Source: Bacillus sp. FJAT-27264
GTDB taxonomy: Bacteria; Bacillota; Bacilli; Paenibacillales; Paenibacillaceae
Direction: 5' to 3'
DNA length: 64,000 nt
Assembly (NCBI RefSeq): GCF_001682855.1
Contig: NZ_MAQW01000001.1
Coordinates: forward strand, 1,173,926 to 1,237,925
Shown here in pieces: positions 1 to 8,711 of the stretch. Both the position numbers and the translations under genes were made by a program. The notes under the pieces are model-generated. The model had not been told where the DNA came from. It did no database searches and saw only the letters and a program-made list of their open reading frames with translations. How positions within the stretch are numbered: position 1 is the stretch's first letter; the number at the start of each line of letters is the position of its first letter.

Positions 1-1064
1 TCGTTCGCGAATGCCAGAGCGTTCTTGATTACGGATTTCACCTTATCTTCGCCTTCTACGGTTACCGGTACATGCAGCAAACTGGAGGATGGTTGCAGGA
101 ACACGCGATCCAAGCTAACATGAGCCGCCAGCTTGTCCAGCAGTGCCAGCTTAGCATCGAGGTCGGAGCGCCAGATGTTACGTCCGTCAATGATACCAAC
201 GCCGAGAATCTTGTCTTCCGGCCAGCCCAGACGCTCGATGGATTCGAGGTTTGTACCGCCATCGTGTACGAAGTCCAGACCCAGACCTTGTACAGGTAGC
301 TTGAGCAGCGCTTCAAGCGGTTCAGCAGCTTCGAAGTAAGTTTGCAGGATGATGTTCAATCCAGGCACAGCTGCAGCGATTTCTGCATAAATCGTCTCAA
401 GCAGGCTGATATCTTCATTGGTAAGCCCAGTTACAACCGCAGGCTCGTCCACTTGTACCCACTTCACGCCTTCTTGCTCAAGCTCTTGAAGCAGTTGTAC
501 ATATACAGGCAAGAAACGCTTCGCGATTTCAGCCTTTTCAGAAGGCTGGAAGCCTTTGGACAGCTTCAGGAAGGTGTAAAGGCCGATGACAACCGGCTTT
601 CCTTCGATCCCTGCTTTTTCTTTGGCAAAACGGTATGCGGCAAGCGGCTTGTTCTCAGTCAGACGCGGCGTTTGGTTACCGATCTCTGGAACGATATAGT
701 GATAGTTCGTGTTGAACCATTTGGTCATTTCGCATGCAGTGGCAGTAGCGTTACCGCGAGCCATTGCGAAGTAAAGATCCAGACCGATGTCTCCGCCATC
801 GTATTCATACCGTGGAGGTACAATTCCGAACATTACGGCTGCATCTAGCACGTGGTCATAGAATGTGAAATCATTGACCGGAATCAGATCAATACCAGCT
901 TCTTTTTGTGTTTGCAAATGCTCAAGCTGGATTCTTTCCATTTCGGAACGGAATTCAGCTTCATCTTTTTGGCCAGACCAGAAGGTCTCCAGGTTCTTTT
1001 TCCATTCACGGTTCTTCCCGATTCTCGGGTACCCGAGGTTACTTACTTTTACTGTTTGCGTCAT
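1..1064 (-). CDS. metE: Cobalamin-independent methionine synthase MetE, N-terminal part (runs off the left edge)
   Basis: MetE transfers the methyl group of 5-methyltetrahydropteroyltri-L-glutamate to homocysteine, making methionine without B12. About 354 codons are visible, starting with MTQTVKVSNLGYPRIGKNRE, the typical MetE N-terminus, and running through the first TIM barrel (FTFYDHVLD, MTKWFNTNYHYIVPE, WVQVDEPA). The family is about 760 residues, so the second, zinc- and homocysteine-binding barrel lies outside the window. The ATG at 1062-1064 follows a good GGGAGGAA ribosome site. Upstream are a terminator and a cobalamin riboswitch, so expression should fall when B12 is plentiful, when a B12-dependent MetH can take over. 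Identification is secure; only completeness is unknown. Confidence 0.97.
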   Translation of the reverse strand, partial: MTQTVKVSNLGYPRIGKNREWKKNLETFWSGQKDEAEFRSEMERIQLEHLQTQKEAGIDLIPVNDFTFYDHVLDAAVMFGIVPPRYEYDGGDIGLDLYFAMARGNATATACEMTKWFNTNYHYIVPEIGNQTPRLTENKPLAAYRFAKEKAGIEGKPVVIGLYTFLKLSKGFQPSEKAEIAKRFLPVYVQLLQELEQEGVKWVQVDEPAVVTGLTNEDISLLETIYAEIAAAVPGLNIILQTYFEAAEPLEALLKLPVQGLGLDFVHDGGTNLESIERLGWPEDKILGVGIIDGRNIWRSDLDAKLALLDKLAAHVSLDRVFLQPSSSLLHVPVTVEGEDKVKSVIKNALAFAN

Positions 1065-1119
1065 TCCTAGGTTCCTCCCTTATCTCACTAATAATCTATA
1101 TGCGTCATGTTTTATACCC

Positions 1120-1164
1120 AAAAAAGGCGTCTCTCCCTGAAAGAAATCAGAGGGAAAGACGCCC
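1120..1164 (-). terminator. Intrinsic terminator at the 3' end of the metE riboswitch leader
   Basis: On the minus strand a GC-rich stem (GGCGTCT...CCCT pairing with AGGG...AGACGCC) is followed by six Ts at 1125-1120, about 55 bases before the metE start. It lies directly downstream of the cobalamin aptamer, so it is the likely expression platform: ligand binding would favour terminator formation. Confidence 0.88.
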
Positions 1165-1229
1165 TAGTATTATACATACTGGTAGCTGGTCTAACACCAT
1201 CCTATCTTCCGTAGGTAAAGCTGTGCTGT

Positions 1230-1425
1230 CGAAACAGGCAGGTCTCCTGGCTGCGGCGTCTACATCTTCAGCCGTCTTCCCGAACAGCACATGCTGCCAG
1301 TGACGAATGTTGCTGAAGACTCTTCCGTTACAGTGGCGGGACCGCGTCGGTCTTACACCGAACTTCCCTATTAAGCCATCCGGTATGCCTTGGCATCCGG
1401 CAGGCACCTGTATCCGTTATTCAGT
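1230..1425 (-). promoter_or_regulatory. Cobalamin (B12) riboswitch aptamer upstream of metE
   Basis: Read on the minus strand, the region contains the conserved cobalamin riboswitch blocks in the right order: AGGTGCC near 1409-1403, GGGAAxxCGGTGxAAxxCCG near 1367-1345, the B12 box GCCACTGTA at 1337-1329, and the closing GGAGACCTGCC near 1250-1239. A purine-rich peripheral domain lies between. Placement before metE is classic: adenosylcobalamin or a related cobalamin represses the B12-independent synthase. Which cobalamin form is bound cannot be told by eye. Confidence 0.93.
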
Positions 1426-1446
1426 TTCGGGAATGAATATAACGTC

Positions 1447-1475
1447 ATCATACTGGAATACCAAGTAAACCGCAA
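1447..1475 (-). promoter_or_regulatory. Sigma-A-type promoter for the metE riboswitch transcript
   Basis: On the minus strand TTGCGG (1475-1470), a 17-base spacer and TATGAT (1452-1447) lie just upstream of the aptamer. Spacing and position fit; the -35 is imperfect. Confidence 0.6.
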
Positions 1476-1517
1476 TAGATTATGAGTGTAGCAGTTATAC
1501 GGAATCCTTATAGCCAG

Positions 1518-2381
1518 TTAGAAGAAAATAATATACACCACTGCCGCAAGCACAATTCGGTAGATAGCGAAGGGCATCAGCTTGACCCGATTGATCAGTT
1601 TCAGGAAGAAACGCATCGATATCAGCGCGAAAATAAAGGCACTTATGAAGCCCGCGATGAAGAACGGCAGGGACTCCATCGTAAAGTATTGCCAGTTCTT
1701 GATTAGGGAGATTAGCGTAGCTCCGGCCATGACCGGCACGGCCATAATGAACGTGAAGTCAGCCGCTGCCCGGTAGCTCATCCCCAGCAGTACGCCCCCG
1801 GAGATGGTGGAGCCGGAGCGGGAAAAGCCTGGCCATAGGGCGAAGCACTGCATCAGTCCAACGCCTAGCGCCTGCTTGTAGGTCACTTGATCGACCGTTT
1901 CGGTCTGAACCTTCTTCGGCGCAAAACGGTCAGCACAAATCATGAAAACCGCACCAATGACGAGACCAATCAATACAGTTGCCGTCGAGAACAGATGGTC
2001 ATCAATGTAATTCTCTGTCAGTACGCCAAGGACCCCGGCAGGGATGAGACCGATCAGCACCATGCGAAGCTTCAGATGCCCTTCACCGGAAGGCAGCTGT
2101 GGCTGTCCGTCCGGCACAGGCTGCATTTCTTTGCGGCTGAACCGCTTCAGACCCAGCAGATCAATAAATCTTTTCCAGAAAATCACTACAACCGCCAGGA
2201 TCGAGCCTAGCTGAATAACTACCTTAAACGTATTCGCCGTATGTTGGCCCAAAAATGCCTGTGACCGCAGCCACATATCATCCACAATAATCATATGACC
2301 AGTAGAGGATACGGGAGCAAACTCGGTTATACCTTCGACGATGCCAAGAATAATTGCTTTAATAATCATGAGCAGGTCCAT
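1518..2381 (-). CDS. uppP: Undecaprenyl-diphosphatase UppP (BacA family)
   Basis: UppP dephosphorylates undecaprenyl pyrophosphate at the membrane, recycling the lipid carrier for peptidoglycan; extra copies give bacitracin resistance. The 287-residue product has the usual family length, is almost entirely hydrophobic, and carries both signatures: EGITEFAPVSSTGH at residues 16-29 and PGFSRSGSTISGG near residue 185. The ATG follows a strong AAGGAGG site at 2388-2394. It begins one base after the bceB stop codon, so it is translationally linked to bceAB. This makes sense functionally: bacitracin sequesters undecaprenyl pyrophosphate, and the same operon would supply both the detoxifying transporter and the phosphatase. 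Confidence 0.96.
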   Translation of the reverse strand: MDLLMIIKAIILGIVEGITEFAPVSSTGHMIIVDDMWLRSQAFLGQHTANTFKVVIQLGSILAVVVIFWKRFIDLLGLKRFSRKEMQPVPDGQPQLPSGEGHLKLRMVLIGLIPAGVLGVLTENYIDDHLFSTATVLIGLVIGAVFMICADRFAPKKVQTETVDQVTYKQALGVGLMQCFALWPGFSRSGSTISGGVLLGMSYRAAADFTFIMAVPVMAGATLISLIKNWQYFTMESLPFFIAGFISAFIFALISMRFFLKLINRVKLMPFAIYRIVLAAVVYIIFF

Positions 2382-2382
2382 G

Positions 2383-4338
2383 TTAAATCCTCCTTAAATT
2401 TTTCTTCAGATTGCGCAAGTAACGACTTCGGATGAAGAAGAAATACAATACCTGCGCGACAAAATAAACCGCCAGCACCGCTCCAGTCTCGATCACGATC
2501 GATAAGTAGAACAGGCGCTGCAGAGCAATAAAAGCAAACAGGCTGTGCAGTATGGCCAGGCCAATGGGCACAAAGAACATCAGGGCCAGCTGAAAGGTAA
2601 CAATCCGGTTCAGCTCCCGATCCGTTAATCCCATCTTGGCCAGGGTGGAATATTGCAGACGATCATAATCCAGATCCATGTACAGACGGAAGTAAAGAAA
2701 GCTTCCAGCTGCAATGAAGAAGACGGTGCCCACCAGCAGAGAAGCGAACAGCATTGTACTGTACAGAGTCTTGTGGATCTCAAACAATGTGCCGCTAACC
2801 GCAATGGCATAGGGATAATCAGCCGTGTATGCCCTCTTGCCCTTGACGGAAAGATCGGCTGCGATTCCAACCGTTTGCAGCAAATCTGCAACATAGAATC
2901 CTGTGTATCTATCAGTCTGCACGGGACGGATAGCGGCATACAGCTTATCGCTAACCACAATACCGCTAAAGTCACCCCCGTCAACGCCGTTCAGCGCCGG
3001 GAGCAGATGGTTCGCAATCGGTAATTCCTCGGTGTAGCCGATCTCCCGAATTAAGCTTCCCTGCCGCAGTGTATATGTAGCCTTGACTCGTTCACTCGTC
3101 AGGCTGCGGTCCCGCTGAGAGCCGATCATGACCAGCCCGTCATGCCCTTCAAGCTGCCTTTCAGACGAACTGAATCCAGCCTTCAGCAGCGCCTGCTTAT
3201 AAAGGCTGTAGGGGATCAGGGGCAGCAGTCGCGTCCGATCCGGCCCAGTCTGCGACAACACTTCTACATATTTAATAGGGATGCTAAGTGTATCAAAGGT
3301 CAGGCCACGGCCTGTGAGCTCCCTACGAATGCTATCCAGGTGCCGCTCTGTTTCTGCCGTGTCTTCCGTCCCTTTAGCCACATAGCCAACAGCCGCCGGG
3401 TAATTAAGCTTCAGTTCCCGTGTCAACGTCTGAATGGAAGCAAATACACCAACAGAAGTGAATGACACGGCCGAAATAATCGTGATGATGAAGAACATGC
3501 GTCCGTTCTCTCTCCAGCGGGATGACAGGCCAGAGAGTGCAATCAGGTTAATCCGATGCCAATAGAAACGCCGGGTTCTCTTCAGCAGCTTCACAATGTA
3601 GATGCTCAGTTGGGTATAGAACAGATACGTTCCAACGACCGTAATGACCACGACAGGGAACATAATGACATCTACCAAAGCCGCGCGCACTGTGGCGGCC
3701 ATAACGTAGCCAGCGATCAGGAAAACTACTGACAGCAGCACAAGCACTTTAGAGATTTTAGGTTCTTCCTCGTGCTTGCTTTCCCCCTGGAACAGCGGCA
3801 TCGGATCTTCAGGGCCGGTTAGTGCAAAAGTACAGAGCGAGATCAGACCAAACAACAGCACAAAGCTGCAAATGGTCAGCACTGGGGCCTGCCAGGGCAG
3901 ATGAAAGGAAAGCGAATGAATGCCAAGAAAGCCCGAGCCGATCATCAGGAACAGCTTGCCAAGTAGTAAACCCAGCCCGGTACCTGTGAAAATTGCCGCG
4001 CTGCCGATCATCATATTTTCCAAAAAGACCATCAGGTGCAACTGCCGCCTAGTCATCCCATGCATCAGTAGAATGCCGAACTCCTTCTTGCGGGATTGCA
4101 GGAACGAACTCACAGATACCAGTACAAAAAGGGAGCAAAACACAAAAATGGACCCTTCGGCGACCATCATCGTCTGCGTTGCAGTACTGAAAATCAGATC
4201 CTTGGACAGATCCGGGTGATAAATAAACAGGGCGCACAGAAAGAAGATCATTACCGAGAACGAGCTGCTGACAAAATAGGCGGCATACTTCCGCTTGTTA
4301 CGAATTACATTTCTATAAGCGAACTGCCGAAAGGTCAT
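2383..4338 (-). CDS. BceB-type ABC transporter permease (peptide-antibiotic resistance)
   Basis: This is a large FtsX-domain permease of the BceAB type, which frees lipid II cycle intermediates from peptide antibiotics and signals flux to its histidine kinase. The product from the ATG at 4338 is about 651 residues, the usual BceB length. It starts [21 protein letters not shown], typical for BceB. A long soluble segment, roughly residues 310-520, lies between membrane helices and corresponds to the extracellular domain that determines antibiotic specificity. A longer reading frame starts at 4419, but GGGAGG immediately upstream of 4338 and homology favour the shorter form, which overlaps the end of the ATPase gene by 26 bases. 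Substrate cannot be read from sequence. Confidence 0.92.
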   Translation of the reverse strand: MTFRQFAYRNVIRNKRKYAAYFVSSSFSVMIFFLCALFIYHPDLSKDLIFSTATQTMMVAEGSIFVFCSLFVLVSVSSFLQSRKKEFGILLMHGMTRRQLHLMVFLENMMIGSAAIFTGTGLGLLLGKLFLMIGSGFLGIHSLSFHLPWQAPVLTICSFVLLFGLISLCTFALTGPEDPMPLFQGESKHEEEPKISKVLVLLSVVFLIAGYVMAATVRAALVDVIMFPVVVITVVGTYLFYTQLSIYIVKLLKRTRRFYWHRINLIALSGLSSRWRENGRMFFIITIISAVSFTSVGVFASIQTLTRELKLNYPAAVGYVAKGTEDTAETERHLDSIRRELTGRGLTFDTLSIPIKYVEVLSQTGPDRTRLLPLIPYSLYKQALLKAGFSSSERQLEGHDGLVMIGSQRDRSLTSERVKATYTLRQGSLIREIGYTEELPIANHLLPALNGVDGGDFSGIVVSDKLYAAIRPVQTDRYTGFYVADLLQTVGIAADLSVKGKRAYTADYPYAIAVSGTLFEIHKTLYSTMLFASLLVGTVFFIAAGSFLYFRLYMDLDYDRLQYSTLAKMGLTDRELNRIVTFQLALMFFVPIGLAILHSLFAFIALQRLFYLSIVIETGAVLAVYFVAQVLYFFFIRSRYLRNLKKNLRRI

Positions 4339-5083
4339 GGCCCGCGCCTCCCAGAAGCGACAGCATGTCAATGATATTCTGAAAGAACGCGGCCCGGCTG
4401 CTGCCCCTGTACATCTCACTGTGGAAGCGCCCGTCTTTGATAAAAATCACCCGGTGACAAAAGCTCGCAGCCACGGCATCATGTGTAGCCATCAGCACCG
4501 TCGCTCCTTCCGAAGCATTGATCTGCTCCAGCATACCCATCACTTCGCCCGATGTTGTGGAGTCCAGATTGCCTGTAGGTTCGTCGGCCAGAATCAGCGC
4601 AGGCCGGTGGATCATAGCACGGGCGATGGCCGTCCGCTGCATTTGCCCGCCGGAAATCTCATACGTCCGTTTCTTGAGCAAATGCCCAATACCAAGCGCT
4701 TCTGATACCTGTAGCAGCCTCCTCTCCATCTCCAGAACAGAGACACCGGCCAGTGTCAACGGCAAAATGATGTTCTCTTCCACGGTGAGCGTGTCGAGCA
4801 GATTGAACTGTTGGAATACAAAACCCAGCTCATGACGGCGGAACAAGGCCTTCTCTTGTCTGCTGAGCAGATTAGGGTCTCGTCCACCAATCGAAATCTC
4901 ACCGGAGGTAGGCTGATCAATAGTAGCTATAACGTTCAGAAGGGTCGTTTTCCCGCTCCCTGAGGGGCCCATAATACCGACGAATTCGCCCTTCTCCACA
5001 GCAAACCGGATATGATTCAGTGCGTGCGTGGACACTTGGCCCTCATAAATTTTGGATAAATTATTGACTTCAAGTAAGGACAA
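4313..5083 (-). CDS. BceA-type ABC transporter ATP-binding protein
   Basis: ATPase partner of the downstream BceB-like permease. The 256-residue product shows Walker [10 protein letters not shown] at residues 39-47, the LSGGQ-type signature SGGQMQR near 146 and Walker B LILADEP near 167, followed by the H-loop in ATHD. It belongs to the MacB/LolD-like subfamily used by Bce systems. The final 26 bases overlap bceB. A promoter with an inverted-repeat operator sits directly upstream (5119-5184), separating it from the sensor kinase gene, which is the standard Bce arrangement in which the response regulator induces the transporter. Confidence 0.95.
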   Translation of the reverse strand: MSLLEVNNLSKIYEGQVSTHALNHIRFAVEKGEFVGIMGPSGSGKTTLLNVIATIDQPTSGEISIGGRDPNLLSRQEKALFRRHELGFVFQQFNLLDTLTVEENIILPLTLAGVSVLEMERRLLQVSEALGIGHLLKKRTYEISGGQMQRTAIARAMIHRPALILADEPTGNLDSTTSGEVMGMLEQINASEGATVLMATHDAVAASFCHRVIFIKDGRFHSEMYRGSSRAAFFQNIIDMLSLLGGAGHDLSAVRL

Positions 5084-5118
5084 GTGCCGCCGCTCCTTCC
5101 GTGGCCTGGAATGCTTTT

Positions 5119-5184
5119 ATTATACAAACACCTCACAGGCTCCAGCTATTTCTGAAACTTACAGTTATCTTACACAATTGTAAG
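5119..5184 (-). promoter_or_regulatory. Inducible promoter and probable BceR operator before bceA
   Basis: On the minus strand a TATAAT (5124-5119) lies about 35 bases before the bceA start, with no good -35, as expected for an activator-dependent promoter. Upstream are a perfect palindrome, CTTACA-ATTG-TGTAAG (5184-5169), and a further TGTAAG half site at 5163-5158. Known BceR-type regulators bind inverted repeats upstream of the transporter promoter, so this is the natural target of the BceR homologue. The binding assignment is inference. Confidence 0.65.
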
Positions 5185-5188
5185 GTGG

Positions 5189-6160
5189 TTAGAATACAAT
5201 CCGTACCGTTGAGCCTTTCCCTACCTCTGAAACGATGCTTACCTCATAACCGAGCTTGGTACAAATCTGCTTAACCAGGTACAGCCCCATTCCTGTGGAT
5301 TCCTGAAAATTCCGGCCATTTACGCCAGTAAAATAAGGGTCAAACACCCGCGGCAGATCGCCCGGCGGAATGCCTACCCCTTCATCACGTATATCTAGTA
5401 CTACCCTATTATTCAGCAGATAACCTGCAAAATGAATGACTGTTCCCTCTTTTACCGTGTACCGGACAGCATTGGTAATGACTTGGGTCAGTACAAAGGA
5501 CAGCCATTTCTCGTCCGAAGTCACAACAATATTGTCCTCTACCATAATAGACGGATATACACGACTTCGAATGAAAAGTCGCTTCTGCTCTGAGGTAATT
5601 CGACGCAGGACTGTCTGCAGTTCCAACCGCTCCACATAGAAATCATGCTCGAACGTATCCAGTCGTGCTGTATATAGTACGGTCTCCAGTCCTTTCTTTA
5701 GACGGTCAAGCTCGTCTCCGATCGCCGTGAAGGGTGGGCCATCCTTGTCTTGAATGATCAGATGAATGACGGACAAAGGGGTCTTCATGCCATGAACCCA
5801 TTGATTGATGAAATGAATATGCTCCTCCAGCTTGTGGCGGTAACTATGCAGATCATTTTTATAGAGGCGGAATTGATGGGTTAACAGCCCGCGCAAGCTC
5901 TCAGCCAGCGGCGTGTCCTGCGACGGGCCACCTGTCTCGTCCAGCGTGGAAGGCCGTGCCGTCATCCGTTCGTAGAAGGTACGGTTGGAGATGTAACGGA
6001 AGCCGAGGTAGACCAGCAGCAGACAAGTGCTGAGGATATCGGCATATAGACTAACACTGACCGCGCTACCTCCATCCAGTCTGTACACCAGTGTAATGAC
6101 AGCCAGTTGAGTCAGATATACGAGGATTAACGTCTTTTGCTCCCGTAAAAATAGTTTCAC
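5189..6160 (-). CDS. BceS-type intramembrane-sensing histidine kinase
   Basis: This 323-residue kinase has two N-terminal membrane helices (about residues 12-28 and 38-55) with almost no extracellular loop, the hallmark of intramembrane-sensing kinases that read the activity of a partner BceAB transporter. The phosphoacceptor is His123 in the motif WVHGMKTPLS. The ATP-binding domain shows DEGVGIPPGD and the G-box STGMGLYLVK. It starts with GTG at 6160, overlapping the bceR stop codon, so the two are translationally coupled. Neighbouring bceAB and uppP define the regulon. Confidence 0.93.
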   Translation of the reverse strand: MKLFLREQKTLILVYLTQLAVITLVYRLDGGSAVSVSLYADILSTCLLLVYLGFRYISNRTFYERMTARPSTLDETGGPSQDTPLAESLRGLLTHQFRLYKNDLHSYRHKLEEHIHFINQWVHGMKTPLSVIHLIIQDKDGPPFTAIGDELDRLKKGLETVLYTARLDTFEHDFYVERLELQTVLRRITSEQKRLFIRSRVYPSIMVEDNIVVTSDEKWLSFVLTQVITNAVRYTVKEGTVIHFAGYLLNNRVVLDIRDEGVGIPPGDLPRVFDPYFTGVNGRNFQESTGMGLYLVKQICTKLGYEVSIVSEVGKGSTVRIVF

Positions 6161-6858
6161 TCCCCATTCCCCCAGTTCGGTGTCAGACGGTAGCCTTGGC
6201 CGCGCACGGTCTGCAGACCGTCATGGATCTCCAGCGCCGCTAGTTTTTTACGGACCCTGGTAACGTAGACGTTAAGCGTGTTGTCATCGACAAACACCTG
6301 ATCATCCCATATCTTCTCCAGCAAGCGGTCACGGGTGACGATGGCTCCGGCTTTTTGCATCAGCTCGTCCAAAATCTTGACCTCCGTATGACTGAGATCC
6401 GTCCGGTCATTGCCCCTGGACAGCACCAGCCGTTCCACATCCAGCGTCAGTCCGGAAACAGTAAGACTCCGTTCATTAAAGTTACCAGCGAAAGTACCGT
6501 AGGCGCGTCGGAGCTGACTTTTGATTTTCGCCATAGCAATCTCATAATCGAAAGGTTTCGTAATATAGTCATCCGCACCGTTCTCCAGTGCCATCACCTG
6601 ATCCATCTTGCCCGCTCTTGCCGAAATGAACAAAATCGGGCAGGTAGAGATGCCACGAATCTGGCGGCACCAGTAATACCCGTCGAATTTAGGCAGGTTG
6701 ACATCCAACAGCACCAGATGCGGAGCGAACGCCTCAAACTGCTCGCGCACCGTCTCGAAATTATGCACGGCCTGTGTCTCATAACCGAATTTATGTAAGT
6801 AGTCCTGGAGCAGAGCCACCAGTCCCTGATCATCCTCAATAATGAATATTTTAAACAT
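6157..6858 (-). CDS. BceR-type response regulator (OmpR/PhoB family)
   Basis: DNA-binding partner of the downstream kinase. From the ATG at 6858 it starts MFKIFIIEDDQG, has the phosphoacceptor Asp52 in LLDVNLP, the switch Lys in ITKPF, and a C-terminal winged helix ending with the typical VRGQGYRL. Length is 233 residues, normal for OmpR-type regulators. An upstream in-frame start at 6924 adds 22 residues with no family support, whereas GGAGGCGG precedes 6858. It is expected to activate the bceA promoter when the transporter detects its antibiotic. Confidence 0.94.
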   Translation of the reverse strand: MFKIFIIEDDQGLVALLQDYLHKFGYETQAVHNFETVREQFEAFAPHLVLLDVNLPKFDGYYWCRQIRGISTCPILFISARAGKMDQVMALENGADDYITKPFDYEIAMAKIKSQLRRAYGTFAGNFNERSLTVSGLTLDVERLVLSRGNDRTDLSHTEVKILDELMQKAGAIVTRDRLLEKIWDDQVFVDDNTLNVYVTRVRKKLAALEIHDGLQTVRGQGYRLTPNWGNGE

Positions 6859-6910
6859 TCTAATTTCCGCCTCCAATGACCCAGACCTCTTGACCGGGGG
6901 TTTGCCAACT

Positions 6911-6940
6911 AATATATACAGCACCAGGGACGTACGTCAA
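6911..6940 (-). promoter_or_regulatory. Promoter for bceRS
   Basis: On the minus strand TTGACG (6940-6935), an 18-base spacer and TATATT (6916-6911) precede bceR by about 50 bases. A perfect 10-base palindrome GACGTACGTC (6929-6938) overlaps the -35 and could be an operator or coincidence. Confidence 0.55.
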
Positions 6941-7047
6941 ATCCAGCTCTTTAGTATACGCGGCAGTTACATTCTATGGTATCCTATAACCATAAGTAAA
7001 ATAATGGAATATCACTACAACGATAACTGGATTGGAGCTTTAGGGAT

Positions 7048-7662
7048 ATGATTGCTATGAAAGCAAGTAAACTTATACTGTTCTTGGCATCGCTGGTTGT
7101 GCTGCTGGCTGGCTGTACGTTTGAGGTGATTCAGCAATCGGTTGATACACCGCTATACAAAGGACAAAGCTTAAATCTTGTGGTCATTGGCGATCCGCCG
7201 ATCGTGAGAGAAAGGCATGTGACCTTCACTGAGATTACTTTTGAGGATTTGAAAAAAGGGGCTGAGCTTGCGTCCCATTACGACGCCGTCTTTATTATGA
7301 AGGAGCATCTTCGCGAAGCCGCCGAAGGCCAATATGCGAAAAGGTACGGGGAGACGAGGCTACCCATCTTTTTCGTGGAATCCAAGCAGCCCGCCGCCTT
7401 TTTTACTCTCGAGGATGTGGAATATGATACTTTTGCAGACATATATGATGGTATGTATATTAAAGGCTTTCTTTTGCACCCTGAGGGTCAACCCGGTGGA
7501 GATCCACCAGTCATGGCACGTCAGGATTGGGGATTTGGACTTTACAATGACATTGTGAATGATACGAACGTTAAGGATGTGTACTCGCGGGTATTTGAAA
7601 CGATTGCATCCAACAAAAACGATAAAAAACAAAAGAGCGACCTCACCGGAAATCCCCGGTAA
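7048..7662 (+). CDS. Putative lipoprotein of unknown function
   Basis: The product, about 204 residues, has a lipoprotein signal: a basic start (MKASK), a hydrophobic stretch and the lipobox LLAGC around residue 25, so it is probably anchored outside the membrane. The mature part is soluble, mixed alpha/beta, with no domain I recognise. The segment YDAVFIMKEHLREA followed by LPIFFVESKQ reads like a Rossmann-type strand-helix pattern. An alternative start at 7057 (MKASKL) is as plausible as 7048. It is divergent from bceRS and could be functionally separate. The stop codon lies inside the terminator hairpin. Confidence 0.75.
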   Translation: MIAMKASKLILFLASLVVLLAGCTFEVIQQSVDTPLYKGQSLNLVVIGDPPIVRERHVTFTEITFEDLKKGAELASHYDAVFIMKEHLREAAEGQYAKRYGETRLPIFFVESKQPAAFFTLEDVEYDTFADIYDGMYIKGFLLHPEGQPGGDPPVMARQDWGFGLYNDIVNDTNVKDVYSRVFETIASNKNDKKQKSDLTGNPR

Positions 7663-7673
7663 GGCCGCTTTTT
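7637..7673. terminator. Terminator between convergent genes
   Basis: Hairpin GCGACCTCACCGG / CCGGTAAGGCCGC with two mismatches, followed on the plus strand by TTTTT and flanked on the minus strand by T-rich sequence (TTTTGTTTTTTATCG). It ends the lipoprotein gene and may also end the AIM24-family gene transcribed towards it. Confidence 0.8.
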
Positions 7674-7701
7674 CAACATAAACACAACTTCACTGACTTT
7701 C

Positions 7702-8502
7702 TTACCGGCCGTCCAGCAGATTACCGAGGCCACCAAGAATGCTGCCTTCTTCCTTATTGCGCCCGCCCGGTCTTGCTGCTGAGAGAATGCGGTCCGCCAT
7801 CCGGTTGAAGGGCAGGGACTGCACCCAGACCTTGCCGGGGCCGCGCAACGTAGCGAAGAACAGACCTTCACCACCGAATAGCGCGGACTTTACTCCTTTT
7901 ACAAACTCAATGTCGTAATCCACACTAGAAGTCATGGCGACCAGACAGCCGGTATCAATCCGCAGCACCTCACCAGGCTGCAGCGTCCGCTCCATGACAT
8001 ACCCGCCGGAGTGCACGAACGAAAGCCCGTCTCCCTCCAGCTTTTGCATAATGAAACCTTCCCCGCCGAAGAAACCTGCGCCCAGCTTGCGCTGGAATTC
8101 AATGCCGATCGAGACGCCCTTGGCCGCACAGAGAAAGGCATCCTTCTGGCAGATTACTTTGCCGCCGTATTGCTGGAGGTCCAGCGGGATGATCTTACCG
8201 GGATACGGTGCTGCAAAGGTGACGCTTTTCCGTCCATACGCTCCGCTATGTGTGAAGATGGTCATGAACAGACTTTCTCCCGTCAAGAGACGTTTGCCTG
8301 CACCCATCAGCTTGCCCATAAGACCACTGCTCGGTCCGCCTCCGCCACTGCCGTCGCCGAAGATCGTTTCCATCGTAATCTCCGGGTCCATCATCATGAA
8401 GCTGCCCGCTTCGGCAATGACACTCTCCCCGGGATCAAGCTGTACCTCCACACACTGTATTTCTTCGCCCATAATTGCATAATCAATCTCGTGAGCACTC
8501 AT
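7702..8502 (-). CDS. AIM24 / TIGR00266 family protein
   Basis: The ATG at 8502 has an excellent AAGGAGGAA site and gives a 266-residue protein. The pattern is characteristic of the AIM24 family, a conserved trimeric beta-sandwich fold: [17 protein letters not shown] near the N-terminus, the Gly-rich GDGSGGGG, then [13 protein letters not shown], and later [17 protein letters not shown]. Bacterial members have no firmly established function; the yeast member affects mitochondrial inner membrane organisation. There is no signal peptide or membrane helix. The reading frame remains open upstream to 8610, but that extension would run over the terminator region of the next gene and lacks a ribosome site. 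Confidence 0.88.
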   Translation of the reverse strand: MSAHEIDYAIMGEEIQCVEVQLDPGESVIAEAGSFMMMDPEITMETIFGDGSGGGGPSSGLMGKLMGAGKRLLTGESLFMTIFTHSGAYGRKSVTFAAPYPGKIIPLDLQQYGGKVICQKDAFLCAAKGVSIGIEFQRKLGAGFFGGEGFIMQKLEGDGLSFVHSGGYVMERTLQPGEVLRIDTGCLVAMTSSVDYDIEFVKGVKSALFGGEGLFFATLRGPGKVWVQSLPFNRMADRILSAARPGGRNKEEGSILGGLGNLLDGR

Positions 8503-8627
8503 CCCGCTATTCCTCCTTAGATTATCAAACCTGATATAAGCGCATGGCTGTTTGATGAAAATATATACGCCGGCAAGCAGACCCGGTTTCAATGGAGCAG
8601 GGAAATTCATAAAAAAGAAGCAGCAGC

Positions 8628-8656
8628 AAAAAACCGGCCAGAAATTCTGACCGGTC
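8628..8656 (-). terminator. Terminator of the YitT-family gene
   Basis: On the minus strand ACCGGTCAGAA / TTCTGGCCGGT forms a near-perfect hairpin followed by six Ts, about 55 bases after the stop codon of the upstream gene. Confidence 0.88.
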
Positions 8657-8711
8657 TCTCACTAATAAGTCTATATCCATAGCTAGCTGATGGTTCAGCC
8701 TTGCATTCCAA

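Noticed and set aside
342..848. Plus-strand open frames in the first 1.1 kb
   Set aside because: They are shadows of metE, which reads without interruption on the minus strand with clear homology.
1147..1407. Minus-strand 86-codon frame in the metE leader
   Set aside because: The region is the cobalamin riboswitch; the frame has no ribosome site and no protein-like pattern.
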